Positions 15,005 through 22,206 of a stretch of 24,711 nucleotides of DNA are shown in pieces. The DNA comes from Candidatus Bathyarchaeota archaeon (GTDB taxonomy: Archaea > Thermoproteota > Bathyarchaeia > TCS64). The notes beneath the pieces are model-generated. The model did no database searches and was not told where the DNA came from. It was given only the letters and a program-made list of their open reading frames with translations. The position numbers and the translations under genes are program-made. The stretch's first letter is position 1. Each line of letters opens with the position of its first letter. Location: contig QMXQ01000002.1 of assembly GCA_003662205.1 (NCBI GenBank), positions 1 through 24,711 on the forward strand, read 5' to 3'.

Positions 15005-15107
15005 TTCAGAGAATCTTGTAGATAAAATCTCATTAATTTTAATATAAACCACGTTCTATAATAATTATCAAAGATTTAAGAAAAACATATCCCAAGAGAC
15101 GTCCTAT

Positions 15108-15314
15108 TTACGACTCATGTCTCTTTTTACCGAATATAGATTTACCCTTTCTGCTCTCGTCTCTTACCCCGGGGAAGCGATCTCCATCATATTCAGGGCA
15201 GTAACCGGAGAACGACATAACTTCAAGAAGAGGCTCCGCGTGGGAATCTATGGTGCATTTGCGGTCGTTATTGTGTGAGCAATCGGTTAATTTACACTCA
15301 GTTCCCTTAGGCAT
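15108..15314 (-). CDS. Small four-cysteine protein, DUF1540-like zinc-ribbon candidate
   Basis: From ATG 15314 the product has 68 residues. The N-terminal part has C-x4-C-x8-C spacing (ECKLTDCSHNNDRKC), and a fourth Cys is in FSGYCPEYDG about 20 residues later. The second half is basic and probably disordered (RDESRKGKSIFGKKRHES). Four spaced Cys residues in a short protein suggest metal binding, and the pattern recalls DUF1540. ATG 15326 is an alternative start adding MVLE. A TATA element (TTTTTTATAAT) at 15340-15350 is placed for a transcript beginning within a few bases of either ATG. The surrounding DNA is strongly A/T-rich. The gene is divergent from the four-TM gene at 15476. Confidence 0.6.
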   Translation of the reverse strand: MPKGTECKLTDCSHNNDRKCTIDSHAEPLLEVMSFSGYCPEYDGDRFPGVRDESRKGKSIFGKKRHES

Positions 15315-15338
15315 CTCCAACACCATTATAAATATAAT

Positions 15339-15350
15339 AATTATAAAAAA
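15339..15350 (-). promoter_or_regulatory. TATA box of the small four-Cys gene
   Basis: The minus strand reads TTTTTTATAATT. A start about 25 bases downstream falls at about 15317-15320, nearly at the ATG of the four-Cys gene, so a leaderless or almost leaderless transcript is expected. Confidence 0.45.
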
Positions 15351-15475
15351 CAATATAACAATTTTCCTATCCCTGAAATCGGCGTTGCTCGAGAGCCACT
15401 GAAAAGGGATTAAACAGGGCAGTTTCACAACGTTCTAATATGTTAAATATCTCATAGCGAGAGAATTGATCTTCG

Positions 15476-15928
15476 ATGACTGACGCAGATAAACGCTCTG
15501 AGAAGTTCTTCCAAGAGTATCTTGGAGGAGCATCCCTTGCTTTCGGCGTAGTGTTGCTCGCCTTTCAAATATTAGGTGCTTACTATGCGTCCGCCGGGAT
15601 AGAGGAGGAGAGCATCATCAGGTACGCGGACGCGTTCTTCATTTTCTTCGTAGGCGTTCATATCGCTGGAGGCGCTCTAGGGGGTTATCTAGTCGGCCGC
15701 CGAAGAAGTGAAAAGTTCGCCCGGGCGGGCCTCCTGACGTCGATCGCTGCATATGTCATTGAGTATGCATACTACCTAGTTTTCGAGAGATCTTTTCCAG
15801 GTAGTCTCTGGGCGGTACTAAGTCTCACTAGCGGGGGGCTATTTGGAAGTCTAGTCGCTCGTGCTAAACAGGGTCCGGCAGCCCGTCAACCTATATCTGT
15901 GAGAGAGGGTTCCCTTGAAAACACTTAG
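15476..15928 (+). CDS. Four-TM membrane protein, second member of the three-copy family
   Basis: The product has 150 residues with four hydrophobic segments. The most conserved parts are YLGGASLAFGVVLLAFQILGAYYA, YADAFFIFFVGVHIAGGALGGYLVGRRR, the EYAYYLVFERSFPGSLW stretch, and GGLFGSLVARAK. The protein at 19104-19553 shares all of these, and the one at 11547-11957 shares the layout. The Gly-rich GGALGGYLVGRR hairpin recalls small TM proteins of the TIGR04086 type, but I cannot assign a family. The tail is short and hydrophilic. A TATA-like GTTAAATATC at 15442-15451 lies about 26 bases before the ATG, so the transcript is probably leaderless. Confidence 0.7.
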   Translation: MTDADKRSEKFFQEYLGGASLAFGVVLLAFQILGAYYASAGIEEESIIRYADAFFIFFVGVHIAGGALGGYLVGRRRSEKFARAGLLTSIAAYVIEYAYYLVFERSFPGSLWAVLSLTSGGLFGSLVARAKQGPAARQPISVREGSLENT

Positions 15929-15990
15929 TCTTTTCACGTAACGAATGTTCCATTTACGAGAGCATTTTTACAGAAAAAAGTTGAAGAGTG
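15929..15990. terminator. Bidirectional T-rich termination region between convergent genes
   Basis: On the plus strand GCATTTTTAC lies at about 15962-15971 after the four-TM gene. On the minus strand CTTTTTTCTG lies at about 15972-15981 after the CapA gene. Each would serve as an archaeal U-run terminator for the gene entering from its side. Confidence 0.45.
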
Positions 15991-17307
15991 CTACAGCTTA
16001 ACGACGCCGACCCCGTCTTCCACGGTGATCTCGGTGCCGTAGGGCCTCGACAGCTCCCGCATCGTCTCCAGGATCCTCTCGGCCAGCTCCGGCTCCGCCA
16101 GCATGGGTCGCCCCCGCTGGGATCGGGGCTTGGCCTGTCCGAGGTCGATGGGGTGGAGCTTGAGCTCCGTGAGCCTGTCGCCCTCGAAGGTCATGGAGGG
16201 GACGACGCTGATCCAGTATTTCTCCTCCTCGGTGAACCATTTGTGGGCGGGGTATCCGGGCCGCGGCGGCGCCTTCTGCCGTGCGTCGTAGGCGTCCGCC
16301 GGCGTCCCGCTGTAGGGGTCGAGCTTGTATCGCTCGTAGAAGTCGGCGGGCATCTTCGCCACCGTCTCGTTCTGGAAGATGAAGTCCCCCAAGCTGTAGA
16401 AGATGGGGCGTCCGTCCCTGATCTCGATGCCCCGCATCGCGTGGTGGCCGTGGCCGATGACCGCGTGGGCTCCGGCGTCGATGCAGGCCCTGGCGAACTC
16501 CTCGATGAACTCCGCCGGCCGCTCCGGGTCGCCCATCCGCCCCTCGTGGGCGTGGAGCGAGAACAGGACCCAGTCCGCCTGCCGGGCCGCGTCCCGGACC
16601 GCCTCCAGGTTCCCCTCCATGTCGCCCTTGTGAGGCTTGGTGTGGACGCCGACATCCTCGCCGACGACGAACTTCTTGCGGAGGAAGTAGTAGGCGTCCT
16701 CGGGCTGAACCACCTCGGGGAGCCCCATCTCCTCCGCCACCCGTTTCAGCGCCTCCAGGGTCTCCTCCCTGACGACGTACCAGGTCTCGTACCTGAGGGG
16801 GTTCAGGCCCGGACGGCCGTGCATGTCCCTGCGGGCCGCGCCGGCGCGGCCGAAGGAGGCGAAGGTGGACGCGGCGGCGATGAGGGCGACCCTCCCCCGG
16901 GAGGTCTCCAGGTAGGCGGGCTGCCGGGCCTCGGCGAGGTTTCGGCCGGTCCCCGCGTGGGGGACGCCCGCGGCGTCGAGGTGTTCGAGGGTTTTGAAGA
17001 GGCCGCCGTACATGTAGTCGAGGCTGTGGTTGTTCGCCGTGGAGACGAGGTCGAAGCCCATCCATTTGAGCTCCTCGATCATCACGGGGTCGGCCCGGGT
17101 GTAGGTGCCGCCGCACTCCGCGGCGGGGTAAGCATCGCTCTCATAGTCGTGGAGGAGCATCTCCAGGTTGGTGAAGGCGACGTCGGCGCCCCGTATCAGG
17201 TCGGCCAGCTCAAGGAACCGCGGCTCCGAGTGGACGGATTGCTTCATGGTTATGAGGGAGTCCCCCGTCGCCACTATGCTGATCCGCTTCAATTCCAGCA
17301 CTTCCAT
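15991..17307 (-). CDS. CapA-family metallophosphatase-fold protein
   Basis: The product has 438 residues from ATG 17307. Motifs in order are ATGDSL (about 13-18), TNLE (46-49), STANNHSLDYM (about 89-99), LHAHEG (about 251-256), GHGHHAMRGIEI (285-296) and FYSLGDFIFQ (about 303-312). This is the CapA/PgsA pattern, a metallophosphatase-like fold linked in Bacillus to poly-gamma-glutamate capsule synthesis; archaeal members are usually uncharacterised. No signal peptide or membrane segment is seen, so it is probably cytoplasmic. No capsule synthesis genes lie nearby, so a polymer role is doubtful here. The start is decided by a TTTTATCC box at 17327-17334, about 25 bases before ATG 17307, implying a leaderless transcript. 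An earlier in-frame ATG at 17340 would lie upstream of that promoter. Confidence 0.85.
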   Translation of the reverse strand: MEVLELKRISIVATGDSLITMKQSVHSEPRFLELADLIRGADVAFTNLEMLLHDYESDAYPAAECGGTYTRADPVMIEELKWMGFDLVSTANNHSLDYMYGGLFKTLEHLDAAGVPHAGTGRNLAEARQPAYLETSRGRVALIAAASTFASFGRAGAARRDMHGRPGLNPLRYETWYVVREETLEALKRVAEEMGLPEVVQPEDAYYFLRKKFVVGEDVGVHTKPHKGDMEGNLEAVRDAARQADWVLFSLHAHEGRMGDPERPAEFIEEFARACIDAGAHAVIGHGHHAMRGIEIRDGRPIFYSLGDFIFQNETVAKMPADFYERYKLDPYSGTPADAYDARQKAPPRPGYPAHKWFTEEEKYWISVVPSMTFEGDRLTELKLHPIDLGQAKPRSQRGRPMLAEPELAERILETMRELSRPYGTEITVEDGVGVVKL

Positions 17308-17326
17308 ATAGAGGAAGCGTAGGAGA

Positions 17327-17334
17327 GGATAAAA
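17327..17334 (-). promoter_or_regulatory. TATA box of the CapA gene
   Basis: The minus strand reads TTTTATCC, about 23-27 bases from the ATG at 17307. The spacing implies transcription beginning at the start codon, and this is why the shorter protein is preferred. Confidence 0.5.
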
Positions 17335-17493
17335 CTTCATCGAACCATTGTCGTCGACTCCTTCCAGGTTAACGCCCCAACGGCCGGTTATCCAACTTGT
17401 TTCAGTGCTTCAGATGCCCGCGAATCCGTCTGCACAGCCCTCAGCTCATAATTATAATAAGGTACGCGGATACTTCTTTCAGAGGAGATAAGT

Positions 17494-18978
17494 GTGAGGA
17501 TAGCGGTTGCAAGCTTCTCGCATGAGACCTGCACCTTCTGCCCAAACATCACAACCCTCGAGGCCTGGGAGAAAGGGGGCATACGCTACGGGGAAGAGGC
17601 GCTCAACACGGAGGGGGAGGGGAAGTCGTATATCACAGGGTACAAGGAGGCCGCCGAGCGGGAGAAGGACGTCGAGCTCGTCGGAATCCTGAGGACAGGT
17701 TGGCCCGCCACCGTCGGGATGGGAAGCTGGCTGACGACCGAGGCCTTCGACACCATCGCGGACCGCATCATGGAGGGGCTGAAGGAGGCGGGGGAGCTCG
17801 ACGGCGTGCTCCTCGCCCTCCACGGGGCGATGGCAGTCATGGGAATTCCCAGGCCCGAGGCGGAGTTGGCCCGCAGGGTGAGAAAGGTGGTCGGGAGGGT
17901 CCCCATCATGGTCACGCTGGATCTACACGCGAACGAGGATGTCGAGCTCGCGAACGCCGTTGATGCCGTCTTCATCCTGAAGACCTATCCGCATCTCGAC
18001 GCGCACGAGATCGGGGTGACCGCGGCCCGTTGCATGATCGAGACCGTCCGGGGCAACTTCAAGCCGACGATGGCGGTGCGGAAGCCGGGCATCATCTGCG
18101 CGAGCGTCTTCCAAGCATCCGAGCACTACCCCATGAAAGAGGTCTACGACCGCTGCCGCTGGTGGGAGGAGAAGGGGGTCTACTGCGCCTCCGTCGCCCC
18201 GGGCTTCGCCTACGCGGACGTGCCGGATGTAGGCTTCTCGGTCTTCGTCGTCACCAACGACGACCATGAGCTGGCGGAGGAGGCCGCCCAGGACCTCTCC
18301 GACCTCGTGTGGAGCCTGCGGGAGGCGCTGACCCGGCCGCTGCCGAAGGCCCGGGAGGGCGTCGCCGATGTGATCAGGATGGTGCGGGAGGGGACGAAGC
18401 CCGTCGTCATCGCCTACCACGACGACAGACTGGGAGATGGAACCCACATCCTCAAGGAACTCATCGATCAGGGGGCGAAGAACTTCTGCTCAACGAGCAT
18501 CGCCGACCCCAAGGTGCTTGAGATGCTGGCGGAGAACCACAAGGTCGGTGACACGATCACCGTGAGAATAGGCGGATGGGTCCACCCCATCTCCGGCGAC
18601 CCCGTCGAGATCACGGGCAGGATCGAGTACCTGGGGAGCGTCGACTGGGTGGAGACCGGGCCCATGGGAAAGGGAGCCAAGAGGCATCTCGACCTCGTAG
18701 CCTCCCTAGACCTCGATGACAACAATCACGTCGTTATCACCCAGAGGCTGTTTGCGCCGATGAGCGCCGACCCCCTCAAGGCCATCGGCATCGACGTCGA
18801 CAGCCTCGACATCGTGGAGATCAAGAGCAGGGTCCACCACAAGGCCTTCTGGGACACCTGGTCGAGGGTCGACTACCCCATCGACCCGCCGGGGACGACC
18901 CCCGCCGACCTGAGCACCCTCCACTATGAGAACATCCCCTGGGACATCTACCCCATCGGGGAGAAGTGGCGCAGGTGA
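17494..18978 (+). CDS. M81-family (MlrC-like) metallohydrolase
   Basis: This is a 494-residue soluble protein of normal length for the family. MlrC from Sphingomonas opens linear microcystin fragments; most relatives are predicted zinc-dependent peptide or amide hydrolases. Visible motifs are FSHETCTF at the N-terminus (His10-Glu11), LALHGAM (about 107-113), TLDLHANEDV (about 141-150), KTYPHLDAHEIG (about 163-174), and YHDDRLGDGTH in the second half, matching the D-x-GDGT loop of the DUF1485/MlrC region. The GTG start has GAGGAGA six bases upstream, and a TATA-like ATAATTATAATAAGG lies at about 17448-17462. The true substrate cannot be read from sequence; amide or peptide cleavage during amino-acid breakdown is inferred. 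Confidence 0.88.
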   Translation: MRIAVASFSHETCTFCPNITTLEAWEKGGIRYGEEALNTEGEGKSYITGYKEAAEREKDVELVGILRTGWPATVGMGSWLTTEAFDTIADRIMEGLKEAGELDGVLLALHGAMAVMGIPRPEAELARRVRKVVGRVPIMVTLDLHANEDVELANAVDAVFILKTYPHLDAHEIGVTAARCMIETVRGNFKPTMAVRKPGIICASVFQASEHYPMKEVYDRCRWWEEKGVYCASVAPGFAYADVPDVGFSVFVVTNDDHELAEEAAQDLSDLVWSLREALTRPLPKAREGVADVIRMVREGTKPVVIAYHDDRLGDGTHILKELIDQGAKNFCSTSIADPKVLEMLAENHKVGDTITVRIGGWVHPISGDPVEITGRIEYLGSVDWVETGPMGKGAKRHLDLVASLDLDDNNHVVITQRLFAPMSADPLKAIGIDVDSLDIVEIKSRVHHKAFWDTWSRVDYPIDPPGTTPADLSTLHYENIPWDIYPIGEKWRR

Positions 18979-18989
18979 CGCACGCCTAT

Positions 18990-19003
18990 ACTCTTTTTTA
19001 TAT
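18990..19003 (+). terminator. T-run terminator after the M81 gene
   Basis: ACTCTTTTTTATAT follows the TGA stop by about a dozen bases. The same A/T stretch may also act as a promoter element for the four-TM gene that follows. In 18979-19103 I see no gene. Confidence 0.4.
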
Positions 19004-19103
19004 ATCTCGATGCTATACTCGTATCTACCTCTGGGGAGGCTAGTAAGGGGAGCGACATTTTTTCGTTCGACTCATCGGTTCAAGCCTCAGGCGGGTTCAA
19101 CGG

Positions 19104-19553
19104 GTGACTCGGGGATCGACGACGGAGAAAAGCCAGGGATTCGTCATCAGGGACTGCCTCGCCGGCGCGCTCATCGCTTTCGGCGTGGTGCTGCTCATCT
19201 TCCAGACCCTCAGCGCCTACTACACAAGGGGGATGAGATTCGCGGAGTACGCGGACGCGTTCCGCACCCTCTTCTTCGGGGCCCACACCGTAGGCGGCGC
19301 TTTAGGCGGCTACCTTGTGGGCAGGAGGGCGGAGAACCCCGTCCAGGCGGGGGTGATAACGGGCGTCTTCGCCTATATATTCGAGTACATCTGCTACTTC
19401 CTCTTCGAGGGGACCTTCGCGAGCAGCTTCTGGGTCCTGCTCGGCTTCATCGGCGGAGGCATATTCGGCGGCATGTTCGCCAACATCCAGCGGGCCCGAA
19501 AGCGGCTTGCGTCCCGCATCGCCAAGAAGGAAGACGAGAAAACCGGAGAGTAA
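19104..19553 (+). CDS. Four-TM membrane protein, third member of the three-copy family
   Basis: The product has 149 residues with four hydrophobic segments. It is the nearest relative of the protein at 15476-15928. Both contain AFGVVLL-x-FQ-x-L-x-AYY, a YADAF loop, F-x-G-x-H-x-x-GGALGGYLVGRR, an AY-x-x-EY stretch, FE-x-(S/T)F and a GG-x-FG end segment. Unlike that copy, this gene is as GC-rich as its neighbours. The tail is basic (ARKRLASRIAKKEDEK). The start is uncertain: GTG 19104 is the first plausible codon, but its first dozen residues are hydrophilic and poorly supported. No family name can be given with confidence. Confidence 0.7.
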   Translation: MTRGSTTEKSQGFVIRDCLAGALIAFGVVLLIFQTLSAYYTRGMRFAEYADAFRTLFFGAHTVGGALGGYLVGRRAENPVQAGVITGVFAYIFEYICYFLFEGTFASSFWVLLGFIGGGIFGGMFANIQRARKRLASRIAKKEDEKTGE

Positions 19554-19640
19554 TTCCTTTCGGCACAAGTCTCTCGTCTCGAAGACTTGAGCATGAGTTC
19601 ACCATTAGTTTTTAATCAATTGGACTACCTGATCGCTGGG

Positions 19641-20069
19641 ATGTTGAAGGAGATCGCGGATAGGATCCGGGAGGCGGAGCGCATCCTGTCCGAACGAGGG
19701 TACGACTACGAGCGGGTGGAGCCGAGGGAGTTCTTCGACTACCTGACGGGGCCGACAGCCACGGGGGACAAGACGACGTTGAGGGAGGTCCTAGACAGCA
19801 GGTACCTCATGGTCCACGAGCTCGTCGAGATGAGCGAGCTGAAAAAGAGGGGCATCCCGCTGAGGAAGGATACGGTGACTACCTTCCATCCCGCCGTGTA
19901 CGAGGTGCATATGACTGCCTTCGATTTCGAGCTCTCCCTGGCCCGAGATGAAGGGGATCGAGGCTGGGTAGAACAGAGGGTCCGGCTGGTGGATAGCTGG
20001 CTGGAGGACGAGCTGATGCCGCCTCATCTGGCCCGGGTCTGCCGGAGGCTGAAGGAGAAGTTTTCCTGA
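19641..20069 (+). CDS. Conserved-looking hypothetical protein with a HELVEMSEL motif
   Basis: I do not recognise the family. From ATG 19641 the soluble product has 142 residues. It is mostly helical and charged, with RYLMVHELVEMSELKKRG in the middle, FHPAVYEVHMTAFDFELSLARDEGD after it, and DSWLEDELMPPHLARVCRRLKE at the end. His and Glu residues in VHELVE and HPAVYEVH could bind a metal, but no known catalytic signature is complete. A TTTTTAATC box at 19609-19617 lies about 26 bases before ATG 19641, supporting a leaderless start there; ATG 19593 is the longer alternative. The gene is convergent with the creatininase-family gene, with 16 bases between stops. Confidence 0.65.
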   Translation: MLKEIADRIREAERILSERGYDYERVEPREFFDYLTGPTATGDKTTLREVLDSRYLMVHELVEMSELKKRGIPLRKDTVTTFHPAVYEVHMTAFDFELSLARDEGDRGWVEQRVRLVDSWLEDELMPPHLARVCRRLKEKFS

Positions 20070-20085
20070 GATGGAAAAAGGGAGG

Positions 20086-20931
20086 TTAGTCGCGGTAGGC
20101 GGGCGGCACGGGGATGGTCTTCCAGAGGTTGATGAAGTCGACGAGGAACTGGATCGACTCCTCCATCCGCTGCTTGGCCTCCTCCGGGTCCGCCGTCCGG
20201 GGGTCGCTCGTGGCGTACTGGCCGCTGGAGGTGAAGTCGTCGGTGTCGGGCTCCAGGCAGGCCATGAAGACCTGGCTGACGAGCTCGTAGTCGTCGCGGT
20301 CGGGGTCCATGAACTCCATCAGCTTGGGGTCCACCTTGAAGGTGTTCTTCCAGTCCTTGAGCCGCCACATCTCGACGAGCTCGGGGAAGTAGTGGAGGGC
20401 GTACGCCGTCTCCCGGGGCCCCGAGTGGACCTCGAAGTACTTCCTCATCCGGTGCTGGATCTTCTTCGCGAGCTCCGTGTTGCTGGGTCCCCGGGGCGTC
20501 GCGACCATGACACGGAACTCGCGTCGGGCGATCTGGGCCGCCAGGGCCATGATGTTCGAGTTGCCGCCGTGGTGGTTGATGAGGACGATCCGCTTGACGC
20601 CGTGGGCGGCGAGGCTCCCGATGGTGTCAAGGAGGACGCCGAGGAGCGTCTCCTCGCTGAAGGTGATGGTCCCCTTGAACCCCATATGGTGGGGGGAGTA
20701 GCCCGGCCAGCAAGGGTGAATGCAGACGCTGTTGGTCCGCTTCGCCACCTCGTGGATGAAGGCGCGGACGCCGAGGGAGTCGGTCCCCAGGGGCAGGTGA
20801 AGGCCGTGCTGCTCGATGGCGCCGATGCCGATGATGACGACGGGCGCCGGCTCGTTCTCCAGCCAGTCCTCGAAAGCGGGGCGGGTCAGCTCCTGAATCC
20901 AGAACCGTTTCAGCTTACCATTCTCGGACAT
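20086..20931 (-). CDS. Creatininase-family amidohydrolase
   Basis: The product has 281 residues from ATG 20931. The family consists of metal-dependent amidohydrolases: creatininase itself, and archaeal ArfB, which hydrolyses a formamide in flavin and deazaflavin synthesis. Motifs are IGAIEQHGLHLPLGTD (about 36-51), NHHGGN (119-124) and VHSGPRETAY (about 168-177), corresponding to the E-x-H, N-H-G-G-N and H-x-G-x-x-ET metal and active-site elements. It is slightly longer than typical ArfB proteins, and the neighbours give no flavin context, so the substrate is open. A TATA-like AATATTAAAG at about 20961-20972 would start transcription near 20941. That supports ATG 20931 over TTG 20940. Confidence 0.88.
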   Translation of the reverse strand: MSENGKLKRFWIQELTRPAFEDWLENEPAPVVIIGIGAIEQHGLHLPLGTDSLGVRAFIHEVAKRTNSVCIHPCWPGYSPHHMGFKGTITFSEETLLGVLLDTIGSLAAHGVKRIVLINHHGGNSNIMALAAQIARREFRVMVATPRGPSNTELAKKIQHRMRKYFEVHSGPRETAYALHYFPELVEMWRLKDWKNTFKVDPKLMEFMDPDRDDYELVSQVFMACLEPDTDDFTSSGQYATSDPRTADPEEAKQRMEESIQFLVDFINLWKTIPVPPAYRD

Positions 20932-21097
20932 AAACCTCAAGAAGGGACAGGCCTACCATGGCTTTAATATTTCCGCCCCAAAGCCGCGGTGCCCCCCTCT
21001 CTAGAGACCCGGGCTGTGAGGGAGAACGAAACCCGTTTTAACAGGGGAAAAGATGGGCTAATCGAGGGGCTCTCCGCCCAGGCAGGAGAAGAGAGAC

Positions 21098-22099
21098 ATG
21101 ATCCTGGTTGGGACCTGCGGCTGGTCGCGGCTCTATGAGACCGTTCCCCCCTCGAAGCGGAGGGGGAGGACGACCCTTCAGGCGTACTCCGACCTCTTCC
21201 CCACGGTGGAGGTGAACAGCAGCTTCTACAGGTTCCACAGGGTCGACACCTATCGGAAGTGGCGGCGGAGCGTGCCCGAAGACTTCGAGTTCACGGTCAA
21301 ATGCCACAGATCCATCACCCATGAGCATATGCTGCGCCCCACGGAGAGGGCCCTGGAGAACATGGCGCGGATGTTCGAGGCGGCCGAGGCCTGCGGGGCC
21401 CGGGTCCTGCTCCTCCAGACGCCCGCCCGCCTCAAGGCCTGCGAGGAGTCGCTGAAAAGGGCGGAGGCCTTCTTTGAAAATGTGAATGGCGGCGCGGTCC
21501 AGCTGGGCTGGGAGACCCGGGGCGCCAGCTGGGAGACGGCGGAGGCGCGGAGGGGGCTACGCGAGGTCCTTGAACGGTTCGACGTCATACACGTCACGGA
21601 CCCCATGAAGGTCGAGCCTGTCCGGGTGGGGGAAGTCGCCTATTTCAGGCTCCACGGGCTGCCCGGCTACGATCTCAGGTACAGCTACACCAACCGCCAG
21701 CTCGAAGAGCTCCGGCGGCGCCTCGACCGCTTCAAGGACGCGGGGAGGGTCTACGTATTCTTCAACAACTACGCCATGTACCGGGACGCCCTCAGATTCC
21801 AGCAACTCCTATGCGAGGGGCATCCTCCTCCGACGCCCTTCGGGCCGAACGCGGTCTCCTGGGCGCTGCGCGCCTTCGACGGCTGGCCCTCCAGCAGGGA
21901 CGAGCTTCTGGAGAGATGCGGCCGATGGAGGTGCTGGGTGGCGCCGGACAGGAGCGTCCCCCTCGGGGAGGTGCTGAGATACTTCGAGGAACGGATCTAC
22001 CGAGGCCTGGAGGATGTTGAGCTGGAGGCGAGGCGCGTCTGGGGGCGGACGGGCTTCCCTGATGGGAGGGAGGTCGAGGAGGGGAGAGGCGCCAGCTAG
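21098..22099 (+). CDS. DUF72 (YecE-like) protein with a C-terminal extension
   Basis: The product has 333 residues. The N-terminus VGTCGWSRLYE, the VEVNSSFYRF motif (about 37-46), FTVKCHRSITHE and LLQTPARLK are the DUF72 landmarks. YFRLHGLPGYDLRYSYTNRQLEEL and YVFFNNYAMYRDALRFQQL follow, where the family usually has Y-x-R-x-HG and FNN-x-x-x-x-A-x-x-N. DUF72 proteins are widespread, TIM-barrel-like and of unknown function, usually around 230-250 residues. This one carries about 75 extra residues after the FNN region (from about 250 on), rich in Arg, Trp and Glu. An AGGAGA site at 21084-21089 precedes the ATG. It is not in an obvious operon. Confidence 0.85.
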   Translation: MILVGTCGWSRLYETVPPSKRRGRTTLQAYSDLFPTVEVNSSFYRFHRVDTYRKWRRSVPEDFEFTVKCHRSITHEHMLRPTERALENMARMFEAAEACGARVLLLQTPARLKACEESLKRAEAFFENVNGGAVQLGWETRGASWETAEARRGLREVLERFDVIHVTDPMKVEPVRVGEVAYFRLHGLPGYDLRYSYTNRQLEELRRRLDRFKDAGRVYVFFNNYAMYRDALRFQQLLCEGHPPPTPFGPNAVSWALRAFDGWPSSRDELLERCGRWRCWVAPDRSVPLGEVLRYFEERIYRGLEDVELEARRVWGRTGFPDGREVEEGRGAS

Positions 22100-22206
22100 G
22101 GTCCGCGGCGTCTGCATCGGCACCTAAGCCTTAAGTTGGCGTCCGCATTGAGATGGATCAGAAGGGGTATAAAGAGGGCTGAGAGGTTATCTAGGAGGTT
22201 GGGTGT

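Noticed and set aside
15988..17322. 444-codon plus-strand open frame opposite CapA
   Set aside because: It mirrors the CapA gene, has biased His/Val/Gly/Arg composition and no recognisable motif, while CapA motifs are intact on the minus strand.
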